From: Sweltsa coloradensis
Taxonomy: Eukaryota; Arthropoda; Insecta; Plecoptera; Chloroperlidae
NCBI GenBank assembly: GCA_024449915.1
Contig: JAMZAV010000323.1
Coordinates: 1 to 64,000 of the forward strand
Length of the DNA: 64,000 nucleotides
Direction: 5' to 3'
Below the pieces are notes generated by a model. It was not told where the DNA came from, made no database searches, and was given only the letters and a program-made list of their open reading frames with translations. Within the stretch, counting starts at the first letter, position 1. Each line of letters opens with the position of its first letter. Shown in pieces: positions 1 to 11,272 of this stretch. The translations under genes were made by a program, and so were the position numbers.

Positions 1-277
1 AAATAGTAGAAAAAATCGAATTTAAAATAATTGTTTTCCCAGTCGTCCATGAAAACAGTTAAAATATGTCACAAGCACAACACCGTACGTTGAATGGTGT
101 GCCCTGGCGAATTGAAGTTTGAATTATTTTGAGGTGGCTATATTGGCCGTGTACCGGATCAGAAAAATTTGGAAAAAATATTTTTGATTTCTAAAATAGC
201 CATGTTTCAAAGCCATTCACTATATTTTAACTTAGTAGCATATTTGGAAAATAGAAAAACGCGGTGGAATAGCCTTA
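1..277 (-). mobile_element. Truncated copy of a long-TIR MITE (family also at 51598-52048)
   Basis: The stretch from about 90 to 277 matches, in inverted order, the left arm of the element at 51598-52048. Shared blocks include the text around TGTACCGGATCAGAAAA and the terminal AACGCGGTGGAATAGCCTTAA. The element is cut by the window edge. It has no coding capacity. Family assignment to a transposase group is not possible from this sequence. Confidence 0.6.
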
Positions 278-1790
278 AGCGTAATTCATTTGAATTGAGA
301 TAAACGACGTGATGATGATGGGGCGAGTTTCCTTAAAAAAATCATTAACAACTATTTTTTTTGTCTCGATTTGCATCGTTGATTCATTGCTAAATATGGA
401 AGAAAATGTCCGAAAAAGAAAAATATAATTGGGCCTATTAATCGAAATATACGAAGAATACGAGCCTTCGATGAAGGCACTTTACCAATATTTAGATACT
501 GCACATCATCATTTTAAAACTTGATTATGGGTAATGTTTATTTTCAAATAGCTGTTTTGTTTACGTTTTAGATAATATGATTTTATTTTTTAATAACCTG
601 ATGACGGAAATAGTTAAGTTTCCAAAACGTTGTTTTTACTGTAGGGCTATTATTAAATTTGAATATTTAAAACTGAAGTTGACTGAGTTGCTGCCACACA
701 ATTTAACAGACTCTAATTTTCCCTAATCCCTCGACACACAACTTGGGTGCTCTGTTCCTGCGCCTGGATGTCTATCTTGAGTCGCCTGTGGCTGGAACTG
801 TCCAGCACTGGCCTTCTGTTGCGTGGGTTCATCCCACTTTCCCTTAGGATGGACTAACTCATCATCATTCACATGTTACCCCTCGTAGCCGATCAGCGCA
901 AACGCTTAGGGCGTAAATATGAAACGAAAAGCTGAACATCAATCAAGAATCAAGACTCTCCTACGAATTTTCTTCAAGTGTAGCATTTAATTTAAATTTT
1001 AAATGTCTCATGGGAAAACTGCCCAGGGTGCCATGCTTACCCCTCCTACGGTGACTTACTAGACGAGGTGTATTAGAGTTTGGACAATTGTGCAGTGAGG
1101 GCTCATGTGGGGACTCAATCTCTTGCATTCTCATGAACGAGTGAGGTAAACCTCGGGGACGGGATTCGAGCCCAGGACCTTCCGAATCAGAGTCTCGCGC
1201 TTATACTGTGACACTTATACCATTACCAATACTGTTAGTGTGGCACATTCGAACTACTGGTTGTCATTTCCCATGTACCTCGACCTAATTATAACGATAA
1301 TGATATTTATAATCTCTTATCAATCCAACGTTGACCGCGCATTGGGCTAGCGTTTGGTGCTACATATTTTTGTGATGTAAAATGCTCGAGCATTTTCTTT
1401 TGGGGAATATTCTCTTGATGGAGGATTTTCTAGGCAAAGACAGTGAGTTAGTGATGTATCGAAAAAACATTCTTCGCATGATGACGCTGATGCGGGTTGC
1501 CTGCTTAGATAAAGACGTCGCTTTATCAGTAATCTGATGTACTAGCGGATAGCACTTTCTTATGGTAAGCAAAGCACAGTTTCTTCATATTATATAGACA
1601 TCGTCTCGCATATCCTCGTTGCCTTCTCTCAAGCCCGCGCGGCCGAGCATGCCCATTGTTAGTGATAGTCTTGCGTGTGGAAGTTCGGCCCTCGGTTGGC
1701 ACGGCGAGCGACGCTTCTTATGCAGAATACCACGGATTCGAGGCTATGTTTCGTTGGTATGGTATCTTTTTGCATTGTAAGCGCTTTCGC
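278..1790. other. Intergenic; only a weak tRNA-SINE fragment seen
   Basis: I see no supportable gene here. Around 1095-1235 there is text resembling part of the tRNA-related SINE that is better preserved at 49945-50185 (a GATTCGAGCCC box-B-like run followed by CTTCCGAATCAGAGTC). The rest is AT-rich and unassigned. Confidence 0.5.
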
Positions 1791-1791
1791 C

Positions 1792-2196
1792 GAGGTCGTT
1801 TAACCAGTTCCCACTCGAACACCGAAGTTAAGCAGAATCGGGCGTGGTCAGGGGTAGAGTGGGTGACCGCACACCCCGAAACTCACGTATACCGCTGGTA
1901 GAGCAGATGGAGGGTTCGAGAGCTAGTGTAACGGCTTCGTTTTTCTCGACGTCTGCTCGGCAGTCCGGGTTAGTGGAGGAACCTATATGACTGTCAAAGT
2001 TACACCGTCCTTTCGGATGGGACGTTAAGCCGTTGGTCCCCTTGGTACTTTTCGAAAGGAGTAGGCTACGTGCCGGTACCGGGTTTCCCCTCCTCCCTTC
2101 TGTTCATACTTTACCCTCACCTCTACTATCACTACTTTTTCTCGAATAGCTAAAGTGCATTAATATGAGACGTTAAGCAATATCCAATCAATCAAT
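1792..2196 (+). mobile_element. 5S rRNA-derived SINE (SINE3-like), near full length
   Basis: The head (about 1798-1880) resembles 5S rRNA: it contains CACCGAAGTTAAGCA, then TCGGGCGTGGTCAG and GAGTGGGTGACCGC, which are the positions of box A, the intermediate element and box C of the 5S internal promoter. The body follows (GGGTTAGTGGAGGAACC, TTCGGATGGGACGTTAAGCC). The 3' tail ends GCAATATCCAATCAATCAAT. Two further copies lie at 9508-9882 and 10646-10950. An ORF through it is a by-product. The 5S similarity rests on family knowledge of the conserved internal control region. Confidence 0.8.
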
Positions 2197-2514
2197 GAGT
2201 AAAAATTTTGTCTTCCATACATAAGTATGCAGCATATAAATAGCTGGATTCTGATTTAATAAGCGCCACTGTCAAAACAGCCGTTCTAATCTAGCAGTAG
2301 TAGTCTGATAAAGCAATTCTTATTGAGTAAATGATTGCAATTTTTGCTAACATTTCTGCATGGTAACAGATATTTTATCATTACAAGTATACCGAGAGGT
2401 GTTGTGGTGAGGTGTTGTTACCTAGACATCGGTGAGGGAGTCGGCGACAGCCCTGACCTGCCCCGAAATGTGACCCCATGGAGGCTCTTCTGGATAAGAT
2501 AAACGGCAGAGATC

Positions 2515-2562
2515 GAGAGAGAGAGAGGGTAAGAGACAGAGAGAGAGAGAGCACGAGATAGG
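2515..2562. repeat. (GA)n-rich tract upstream of the ATP-grasp gene
   Basis: Two runs of GAGAGAGAGAG separated by GGTAAGAGACA. It lies 135-180 bp upstream of the proposed start codon at 2697. In insects such tracts can bind GAGA factor in promoters; that role is inference here. Confidence 0.6.
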
Positions 2563-2696
2563 GGCCAGGGTACGCGGACCAGAGTTCGAATGCTGTGCGA
2601 CATAAGTCGATAGCAGATAATAATTGCCCTCAGTCAGTCATCTATCGGCGGCGTGGTCGAGCGGTTGATTACAAGTCGTGCGCCCAGGTTAGTGTG

Positions 2697-4408
2697 ATGC
2701 CTCTGTGTGCGAGTGAAAGTCTGGACAAGCTGTGGCCTCCCCGTGGAGACCAGTGGCTGCGGAGTACCAGCCCGGACAAGAGTGGACCCCAGGAGATCGC
2801 GCGTCCCGGGGGCAGTGACAGCAGTTCCCTTCAGAGCGCCTCGCCCCCGTCCCCCTCCTCCCCCATATCCCGGTCACCAAACTCCACCTCCCCCATCCCG
2901 AGGATACGATCCTTCAGCAGCATCACACCGTCGACGTCGCGTCCTCCCAGCCCGTGCGACCCTCCGCCGCAGTCAAACCTCCTCGTGAGGGTAGCCACGT
3001 GGTATCCGCGTCTGATCCTCCGCTTCGCCAGCAACCTCGTCGCCACCGTCATCTACCTCACGTGGTCGCAGGTGCTGCTGGTCGGGCCGACCCTCTGGCT
3101 GTCCGCCTGGCTCTGGGTCTTCTGGAAGGTGATCCAGTTCCCCCTGACCGTGCTCAAGTGGGTGCTGACGGCGCTGCACACCCCGGCCTCGGAGCGCGCC
3201 CGCAAGAAGCGCACCGTCCTGCTGAGCGGCGGCAGCACCATCCAGGCGTTGCACCTCGCGCGCAACTTCTACTCGGCGGGGGCGAGGGTGGTCGTGTGCG
3301 AGGTCGAGGGCTTGTTCGGCCTGGCTCGCTTCTCCACGGCCGTGCACAAGTTCTACACCATCCCGCGCCCAAGCAACGACCAGCCGCAGAACTACGTGAA
3401 GGCGCTGTGCGACATCGTCCAGAAGGAGAATGCCGCCTACTACATCCCCGTGTGCTCGTCCACCATGGCCTACTACGACGGTCTCGCCAAGCCTCATCTG
3501 GAGGTGCTCAACTGCACGTGTTTCTGTCCGGGGGTGAAGGAGATCTGGACCTTGGACGACATCTTGGAGGTGCTTCGGCGATGTCAGGGGATCGGCATCC
3601 CCACGCCCGTCTACTACCCCCTCACGTCCAAGGACGACCTGTTGAAACTCTACGACGCGGGGTTGCTGCGCACCGGGCGCCACTTCATGGTGACCGTGGG
3701 CTCGGCGGGGTGTCGGGAGAGGGTGCAACACTCGCTCCCGCCCCACAAGCAAGATCTGAAGATGCCTCCGGAGGTGAGCGAGCAGAAACCGTGGGTCGTG
3801 ATCCAGGACCTCTCCGGCGAACACTTCCTCACCTGCACCACCATCAAGGAGTCGCAGGTGGTCGCCAATGTGACGTGTCGCGTCGACAAGGGTAACGGCG
3901 GCCTCGTTCCCGTCGACCACGTGGAGATCGCCGCGTGGTTGAAACACTTCTTCGGCAAGTGCCGCGTGCTGCGTCACATGACCGGTCACGTGAGCTTCCG
4001 GTTCGTCGTGTCCGGAGTGAGTGGCACGATCGTCCCGCTCGGGTGTCGCGTGGGCGTCTCCATGCCGTACATCTGCTACACGAGCGTGCACCCCCGCATC
4101 GTGTGGAAGCCGTGTCGCACTTCAGCAGGCACCAGTCCGGCCCTCTGGTCGCCGACGCGGGCCGGTACTGGATGCACGAGGCGGTCATCAACACTCTCAA
4201 GCACCCCAGTGTGGAGGCGGTCGGCCGCCTCATCGGTACCGTGCTGGACAAGCGGGAGGCGCTCTTCGTGTTCTGGGACCCGCTCCCGTATTGCGCCTAC
4301 TACCACCTTCAGTTGCCCTTCAGGAACGTGTTGGGCTTCGTGCAGGGCCAGTATGGCCGGAACGGACGCAATGGCTTCCACAGAACAATGGCGGCTCCTG
4401 CCCACTGA
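2697..4408 (+). CDS. Membrane-anchored ATP-grasp protein, frame broken near 4118
   Basis: The protein resembles ATP-grasp proteins (carbamoyl-phosphate-synthetase large-subunit-like) known from fungi, algae and animals. The first in-frame ATG is at 2697; the reading frame is open further upstream but without another ATG. Residues 1-92 are Ser/Pro-rich and probably disordered. Residues 104-160 are strongly hydrophobic and Trp-rich, consistent with two membrane helices. Residues 171-260 form a Rossmann-like pre-ATP-grasp part (KRTVLLSGGSTIQALHLARN, then VPVCSS-like YYIPVCSSTMAYYDGLAKP). The ATP-grasp part follows (WVVIQDLSGEHF, TGHVSFRF). Near 4118 the frame shifts by one: the frame continuing with HFSRHQSGPLVADAGRYW runs to the stop at 4406-4408, giving about 570 aa if one base is restored. 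AATAAA at 4741 may be the polyadenylation signal. The block looks like one long exon. Substrate unknown. Confidence 0.75.
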
Positions 4409-4411
4409 CCA

Positions 4412-6158
4412 CCGTGGGCTAGGCCCTGATAACGAGTACCTCACCGCTGCGGACCGGCATGACGATGCCACATCACTTGGTCCGCTCCGACGTTCGGTTG
4501 CACTAGAACATTCGCAGGGAGTAGCCTACAGCCGAGCTATTCCTCGTTCACACAATGTGCCTGTACATAATATTTATAACCCATCATTTCCATTGATTCA
4601 CGTAGTCCTAAGATTCATGTAGTTGTGACCTAGTATCTAGTTCTTGTACAAACTTTTTAACATAGTTTTAGTGGATATTAGTATTTTAAGATTTTGTATA
4701 CAAAATATAATATATAAATGAAAGTAAACATGTTTCTTAAAATAAAATTTGACGGCTCAAAGTATCCAATGTCAATGATCGACTTTTGGCGTGATAACTT
4801 AGGAATTGACCCCGAAGAAATTGCTCCTATATATCCTAATCGCTTGACGTTAAAGAAAATAGAAACCAAGTGAGTGTGACAGAAAATGTGTGCTTTGCCA
4901 AATTGTGTTCGATTCTGGAGTCAATAACTCTGTTTTTTGTACGGTTGTGGTGAAATAACAGATTGTCGAATGTGGACTTTGGGGATTTCGTAATGTCTAT
5001 TGGCTATATCTCTGTAGGCTGATAATAATATATTAATATTAATAATCATGCCGTGTCCGTAAACAATGTTCTATAGAATCGCAGATTCGGCGTCGAAGAC
5101 AACATAAATCACCTGGTTTTATAAAAGTAAACAACATCATTGTTTATCTAGGTTGTAAACTGTCAAACCATGTTGAACTGTTTAAAATATGTCAACTGGA
5201 GCTCGCACATAGGTCAAACTTGCTGGGTGGGAGACCAGGGTTCGAATCCCAGACGTGATTGGTTTTATATTTCTGGCTTTTTCCATCTACAATAGCAAAT
5301 TTCTATTATACCCCTATCCTGGTAGCTACTTGGCCCTTAGAACAGAAATAGGCAACGTGTCGGCGGTAACTTTTTATCGTTGTTTATGAACCACGAGCCA
5401 AACATGATGAGCTCATGTCATGCCCTTTAGTCTAGCTGCTCGTCGGCATGTTAGCTGTAAATATATCGACATCGACCGCCCTTGAACTGCTAACATAGCA
5501 ACATGCTGGCTGCCTGACTGACTGGCAGCAAACTTTCTTATCTATGATTAGTGGTTATCTGGGGAAACAACTTGTATGTATTAAATCTTGTGTTATTATC
5601 ATTAAAGTGCAAACATGCATGAGACTAGGTACATAAAACACCTGTAATTCAGAGTGCAGGCTTGAATAGAGTAACCGGTATAGCTGAAAATGACTCGGAA
5701 TTAGATCGAAAATGAAAGTGATCACAATAGAAAAGTAGAGAAACTAAGTTTCACAAATATTGACGAATACTGAGAGGAAATTTTCATGTGTTATTAAACA
5801 ATATCTCTCCTCTTCTTTAAGGCCAATTACAACGTCACACGCGGAGGATGTAGAGGAAGGTCAAGGCTAGTATTTGCAGCTTATATGACATTGTGACGTC
5901 ATGCTACATAAGGAATCAGCTGCATTACCAAGAAAATCGTCGTAGTCTGCAGTTTACATATAAGTTTTTATTAATCTATATTTGCTTCAGAAACACAAAA
6001 ATTAAAATTAAACATATTTGTCAGCCTCCCTTTAACACAAGTAAAGTCCATTTCACAATAGTTAAAAGTGAATTTTAGAATCAGTCTGTTATGTTTAAAT
6101 CAGCCAGCTGTCCATTATATTTCAGTGATTTGCTGCACGTGTTTGTAGTTGGAGAATA
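4412..6158. other. 3' flank and intergenic DNA, no gene seen
   Basis: It holds the probable 3' UTR of the ATP-grasp gene to about 4770. After that it is AT-rich sequence. At about 5218-5258 a tRNA-like box B (GGTTCGAATCC) preceded by GGGTGGGAGACCA marks a SINE remnant. Nothing else is recognised. Confidence 0.5.
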
Positions 6159-6575
6159 GGGAACTGTCCTTGGTTTCAATATATCTTACACGATTTTGTA
6201 ATTTTAATATTCAATTTAATAAAATCGCAATTAAAAAAAACTATAAAAATAAAATCTGTGGATTCTATGCATGTTCAAAGTTCCTGGGTTTGACTTCCCG
6301 CTCAAGACTTAAGTACGCGCTCTTTGGTTGTGAGTCATCGTGAGGTGAGGAGGGAAAGCTGATTGGCAGAACTGTCAGCTCGCCGCTCGGCGAACCTCAC
6401 GATGACGTCACGCCCACCTGCAATGGCGCATGGCCGTTTTCCGGCGCGAAGCCCGGTTCAAATTTTTCTCGCTCACAGTAGCGCTAAAAAAAGCCAGACG
6501 CATAAAAAACTTTACTGGTCGTATTTGAGTTATAAGTAAGGAAATATTCAAATTTGGTAATGAAGGACAGTTCCC
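6159..6575. mobile_element. MITE with 13-bp terminal inverted repeats
   Basis: The ends are GGGAACTGTCCTT (6159-6171) and its exact inverted complement AAGGACAGTTCCC (6563-6575). The interior carries a second inverted pair (CATCGTGAGGTGAGGAG against CGAACCTCACGATGACG, about 6338-6405). No transposase is encoded. Target duplication is unclear. Confidence 0.6.
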
Positions 6576-7394
6576 AAGTATTCCTATAAGTTTTGTTATG
6601 GCAAGACTATTGTGTAGGACTTTTTATTCAAATACGTTTTATTATTTATTTAAAATAAGCATCGCCTCCAGTTTACCGGGGGGACTACGAGTGTGGAAAG
6701 TCTAGAAAGGTCAGGTAAAAGTCTGGTAAAGTAAGGAAACAAATAGGGAAATTGTTTTGTTTGTATTCCTGGAATTGTCTTATTTCTTCTAGAAATCTCT
6801 AAATCTCGCCAAGTCGATTTAAAATATAAAAATCAAAATTGTTTCGGAAACCCCTCTTCCCCTATATACCCATTATAATTATAATTACATTATCCTCTAT
6901 TGCAATGTGCCATCACTGCCAATCATGACGTTCTTGTGTCAGTAAGACAAATTTGAGTTAGGAAAAATACTGTTTTCAATAATGAATACAAAATTTGAAT
7001 TTTGATACTAACCTAAAAATAAAATAGGTCTACATTCTGATAAATCGGCGACAAATCCCTGATCCATCTCTCATCTAGATATAGGATAAGGCGACCCTCC
7101 ACTCTGAAAACTAGTTTTTTTGTATAACTAGCTTTGTGAAACCAGTTTTATCTCTTATCCCACACTGGTGAAACTATTTGTCAAGAAGCTGATAAACTAT
7201 TCGGTATTAGGAGTCAAGAGGTCAAAAGGTTAAGTGCTTGCGTTGTGGTCCACAGGCACACACGTAGGCAAACTTGTTAAGAGTTTCTAGAAAGAAACAG
7301 TTTATTTTTCAGCTTTCTCACTGCTTTACATTATGGGCCATCAAATTCCAACTCGCAACCTTCTCGCTGTTTGGCCCGTGATTAGGGGAGTTTT

Positions 7395-7672
7395 TCTCCC
7401 TGAAACTAATGGCGAGCTCTGGGTCGTCGTCGGGGAACTTTCCCCTTCCCTTTGACTACCTCCCCGACGGCGACGACAATGACAACAAGAACGGATGATG
7501 ACAGACGGAGACGACCACGACGTGGGGGAACCCCTGCCCTCCCCATACGCTTGTGGCTGGTTCTGACCAGCACAGGCCTGTCCACCCCTTGTCCCCCCGC
7601 GTCATCCCTTACGTCCCTCCCTTCGTCTCGATTAGCCAAGTTGCATAATTAAGCAATATCCAATCCAATCCT
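7395..7672 (+). mobile_element. CGT-rich SINE-like element with 5S-SINE tail
   Basis: A GC-rich body with GACGACGA-type runs ends in TTAAGCAATATCCAATCCAATCC. Related copies in the other orientation are at 23868-24090, 26735-26905, 42540-42765 and 45395-45660; they share the CCTGTGCTGG...CAGCCAC, GTCGTC and AGAGCTCGCC...TAGTTTC blocks in the corresponding orientation. The tail matches that of the 5S-derived SINE, suggesting use of the same LINE machinery. ORFs on both strands here come from the CGT repeats and are not genes. Confidence 0.6.
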
Positions 7673-8789
7673 GCTTTACATCATGCTGGTTTTATGAAGC
7701 CATTGTTTCTAACGACAAATTTTCCAGTGTGTCTGTGAGAGCCGTTGAAGTGGCAAAAATGGGTCTATGTTTTATTCTCTAAAACAATATTACATTATCA
7801 TTAATTAAATATTTATACGGTTATTTCTATTCAAACACTCATCGTAAGTAGAGAAGTTGGCGATCTCGGTTCCCGACACTAGTTGATTGTAATTCTTGTT
7901 ATATGTTGTCAAAATAATCGACACGCATCAATCAGTAAATATATCAATAAATAGGATTTTCCTTAACGCACAATTTCATTTCATGGCAGTGTAGATCTAC
8001 GCATGTCATGGTGTGTATAGCTATTATACAGGTCCTCACGTCAGGAAAGTATAATGACATTTATTAGCCAATAGCCACCGACAATCCTGACTGAAGAGGT
8101 TTACCCCGAGGTTCACCTTAGTAACAAGTTTGGTAATTTAGTACTTGACGATAATCGTTGGGTGATTCCATCAACTATCAAACTCTGCCAATATAGCTTA
8201 TATTGTCCTTGGTCAAGTTTTTCTTAAAAAGTGTATTTTTATTCGATACCGTCATCGGCTACACCTCGCACTACATTAATGAACAAATGACAGTGCGATC
8301 ATTTGAAACTGATGAACCCTGTCTACAACCCAAGGCGAGTGATGACAGAACTCAATCTTCCCTTGAGGCCTCATCGTCGTCAACTGCTCGATCGGAGACA
8401 TGCGTGCTGCCGTGGAATTCACATTTGTTACGTTGTCATGTCGAGAAGCAATTTACCGTGGGTAAACACAACCATCATAGGTCGTATATTATTTTCAATA
8501 CAGTTGCATGTTGGTATTTTTTGTATATTATTATTTTAAAAGGAAGGACGAATCGTGTAACGTGGGCATTACCTCCGACTCTTTCCCTGTCTTCGAGCTC
8601 TGGGTATAGGCCTATAGTCGCCAGCCGGCGTCTGATGGACATGAGCTAAAACACGAAAATACTTTTTTAAATCAGAATACTCTCAGTATAGGGTAGACGC
8701 CATTTTGCCCGTGTGTGACCTCCCGCGTATAGGTGCTTCGGCTACCTCTATCACTCTATTGTGCCATGTCCTTACACGGGTATTCTTTG

Positions 8790-8935
8790 AACCACTCCCA
8801 TAGGTGGAATTGTTAATATTTTAATACAAATCTAGAAATTAACAAATCCATTCCTACCGGGGTACGAACCCGGGTCAGGTAGGCGCCTTAGCCAACTAAA
8901 TCACCGAGACGGTAACTTTCTAACTTATGAATTGT
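8790..8935 (-). mobile_element. tRNA-derived SINE (family also at 54212-54362)
   Basis: On the minus strand it reads TACCGTCTCGGTG, a box-A-like TTGGCTAAGGCGCC, a box-B-like GGGTTCGTACCCC, then GGAATGGATTTGTTAATTTC and a tail ending in CACCTATGGGAGTGG. The order and spacing match the better copy at 54212-54362. Confidence 0.65.
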
Positions 8936-9198
8936 AGTTGCATTATTACCCTGGTCGGAATGGATTTTTTAACTTCTGAATTGTATTAAAATATTAATAA
9001 GTGTTTAGTCTGTACTTGAGCTAGGAGATAGCTTCACAGACTCAACTGAACCACTGCATGTGGAGAAGCCGGTTGCACTTTGCCCTCACACGCCGCTCCC
9101 ACGTGATGTCTGAGACACGCGCCTGATAACATTGCGTCACGATTAGCATCCGTCAAGTGTGCTGACTAGAGTAGTCGTCGTTGCAACTATCAGATCTG

Positions 9199-9353
9199 GG
9201 TCTAGGACGGCGCTTGGAGGTGGAGGGGCCTGGACCCAGCCCCAGACGCCTAGGTCTAGGACGGCGCTTGGAGGTGGAGGGGCCTGGACCCAGCCCCAGA
9301 CGCCTAGGTCTAGGACGGCGCTTGGAGGTGGAGGGGCCTGGACCCAGCCCCAG
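9199..9353. repeat. 54-bp minisatellite, 2.9 copies
   Basis: Three near-identical units begin at 9199, 9253 and 9307 (GGTCTAGGACGGCGCTTGGA...). The unit length is a multiple of three, so several frames on both strands stay open. For example one + frame gives an 18-residue repeat containing RRLEVEGPGPSPR. No flanking coding signals support a protein. Confidence 0.9.
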
Positions 9354-9507
9354 ATCCCTTTCTACAGTGGCCGTCCTGTGCAATAATAGAGTCAATGGAA
9401 ATATATTTAGTTATTAGTTACTAGCGTATGCTGTACATGCAGAGATCAGTCCATGAGAGGTTCTGGAGACACGATCTAAATAATTTGTAAACACTCTTAG
9501 TCTGATT

Positions 9508-9882
9508 AACTTACGTATACCGCTGGTTAGAGCAGATAGAGTGTTCGAGAGCTAGTGTAACGGCTTCGTTCCCCCCACTAAAAATCAGTTATGTGACTGA
9601 GTAGGTAGACTCTAAGTACGGATTTATTTATTTATTCCCCAACGTCTGCTCGGCAGTCCGGGTTAGTGGAGGAACCTATGACTGTCATGGTTACACCGTC
9701 CTTTCGGATGGGACGTTAACCCGTTGGTCCCCTTGGTACTTTTCGAAAGGAGTAGGCTACGTGCCGGTACCGGGTTTCCTCTCCTCCCTTCTGTTCAAAC
9801 TTCATCTTCATCTATCACCACTCATCGTCTCGAATAGCCAAAGTGCATAAATATGAGACGTTAAGCAATATCCAATCAATCA
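9508..9882 (+). mobile_element. 5S-derived SINE, 5'-truncated, with an inserted repeat
   Basis: It aligns with the 1792-2196 copy from ACGTATACCGCTGG onward and ends with the same GCAATATCCAATCAATCAAT tail. Between CGGCTTCGTT and ACGTCTGCTCGGC, about 70 bases (9571-9640) are inserted. They match part of the repeat at 40865-40997 and 48305-48450 (CCCACTAAAAATCAGTTATG, then GACTCTAAGTACGG). The 5S-like head is absent. Confidence 0.8.
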
Positions 9883-10645
9883 ATAAACTTAGTACGTATG
9901 TAAATGATGTAACTTAAGAGTGTTTGTCAAATCAAATCCCTTGTTTCTTATTATAATCCTAGCCATTTCGATTGCTGATAAGGAGTTTAAACATTGCAGG
10001 GGGGGGGGGGGACATGAGCCTATATAGTGCTGCTGCAAGACGGGTATTCGATAACACCACAGAAGAAGAAAAACGAAAGAAATGCGATTTAGGAGGGTCA
10101 AACTACAAAGTTCATAGGCTGCAAATATAGTTCGCAGATGGTTCGCTCTTGATAGGGACCCTCCGACTGAATTAATTCTTTTATTGAATTATAATAATAG
10201 TGTTATGTTCTATTAATAAATTTAATATTGATAGCAAATCGCGTTGCGAATCTTATCATATCACACCCACACGGGGTTATCTTTCATTACAAACACTACT
10301 TTTTATCTTAGAATGTACATCAACATAAATCACAACCACGTAACTCGCCACACTTAAATGGAACGCGTTCGTCCGGGAGCTCATGTATGTGTGGCCTGCA
10401 GCATTAACCACAACGACGCACACAGCATTATTTACGACGAATTTACACAGCATTAACTCACAATCTCTTATTTTAATGCAGTTTTTACTCAGAGCCACTC
10501 ATGTGCGTAGTTATTTTGTATGTAACAACCATGAATACGTGAACAGTTTTATTATTTTTAGTTCATGAATTGGCCACATACAGCATATTAAGCCACTTTA
10601 CAGTGACCAGTATAACAACTGATGGTGAGCAACGATGCATATGAT

Positions 10646-10950
10646 GAAGAAGGGAGGAGGGGAAACCCGGTACCGGCACGTAGCCTACTCCTTTCGAAAA
10701 GTACCAAGGGGACCAACGGCTTTACGTCCCATCCGAAAGGACGGTGTAACCTTGACAGTCATATAGGTTCCTCCACTAACCCGGACTGCCGAGCAGACGT
10801 CGAGAAGAACGAAGCCGTTACACTAGCTCTCGAACCCTCCATCTGCTCTAACCAGCGGTATGCGTTTCAGGGCAGAACGGTCACCAAATCAACCCTTGAC
10901 CACGCCCGAAGGTCGCTTAACTTTGGTGTTCGAGTGGGAACCGGTTTAAA
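10646..10950 (-). mobile_element. 5S-derived SINE, minus strand, tail lost
   Basis: The reverse complement contains the 5S-like head (GAACACCAAAGTTAAGC, then GGTCAAGGGTTGATTTGGTGACC-like text) and the body shared with 1792-2196. The 3' tail is missing. The 167-codon plus-strand ORF over it is an accident of the repeat. Confidence 0.8.
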
Positions 10951-11252
10951 GATCGCGGCTAAACAGCTGGTTGTTATATTTATACTTATACATCATATTC
11001 GATATTATGTAATTGAATTTCCGTGTCCAGATCAAATACGTCCACACCAAAAAACAGCGGCATCTATGGCCTTCTCATTTGCCTGTGGTTACAGCAATTC
11101 CCCGTCCCCATGTATCCCCATGTAATGAATGATATTATGCATAATATGTTGTATACGTGGGTGTGCGAGTACCCGGAATTTCAAGTCGTCAATTTGGTAC
11201 TCGACTCAAACTTGAGTATTTGCTACTCGAAATTCAGTAAAATAGTTATGAT

Positions 11253-11272
11253 TTTGGTGGAGGTGCCGGGTC
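11253..11272 (+). repeat. Dispersed 20-mer, locus 1
   Basis: Exact TTTGGTGGAGGTGCCGGGTC. Flanks are unrelated to the other loci. It is followed here by a GCGCGCGA run. Confidence 0.85.

Noticed and set aside
1798..1880. Functional 5S rRNA gene
   Set aside because: Only the internal-promoter portion is 5S-like; it continues into a SINE body repeated twice more.
2595..2696. Upstream in-frame extension of the ATP-grasp ORF from 2595
   Set aside because: It starts with GTG, not ATG, and includes a tRNA-like GGTCGAGCGGTTGATTAC stretch. It is more likely 5' UTR.
2973..4091. 372-codon ORF on the minus strand opposite the ATP-grasp gene
   Set aside because: His/Arg/Gly-rich shadow of a GC-rich coding exon; no family resemblance.
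7406..7652. Overlapping ORFs on both strands, Arg/Asp-rich
   Set aside because: CGT-repeat SINE-like element with copies elsewhere.
10000..10012. G-run at 10000 and similar G/C runs near 16360, 51517, 53761 and 56586
   Set aside because: Homopolymers; possible G-quadruplexes but length is unreliable and no context supports a role.
10622..11125. 167-codon plus-strand ORF
   Set aside because: It lies over a minus-strand 5S-derived SINE and runs into unrelated sequence.
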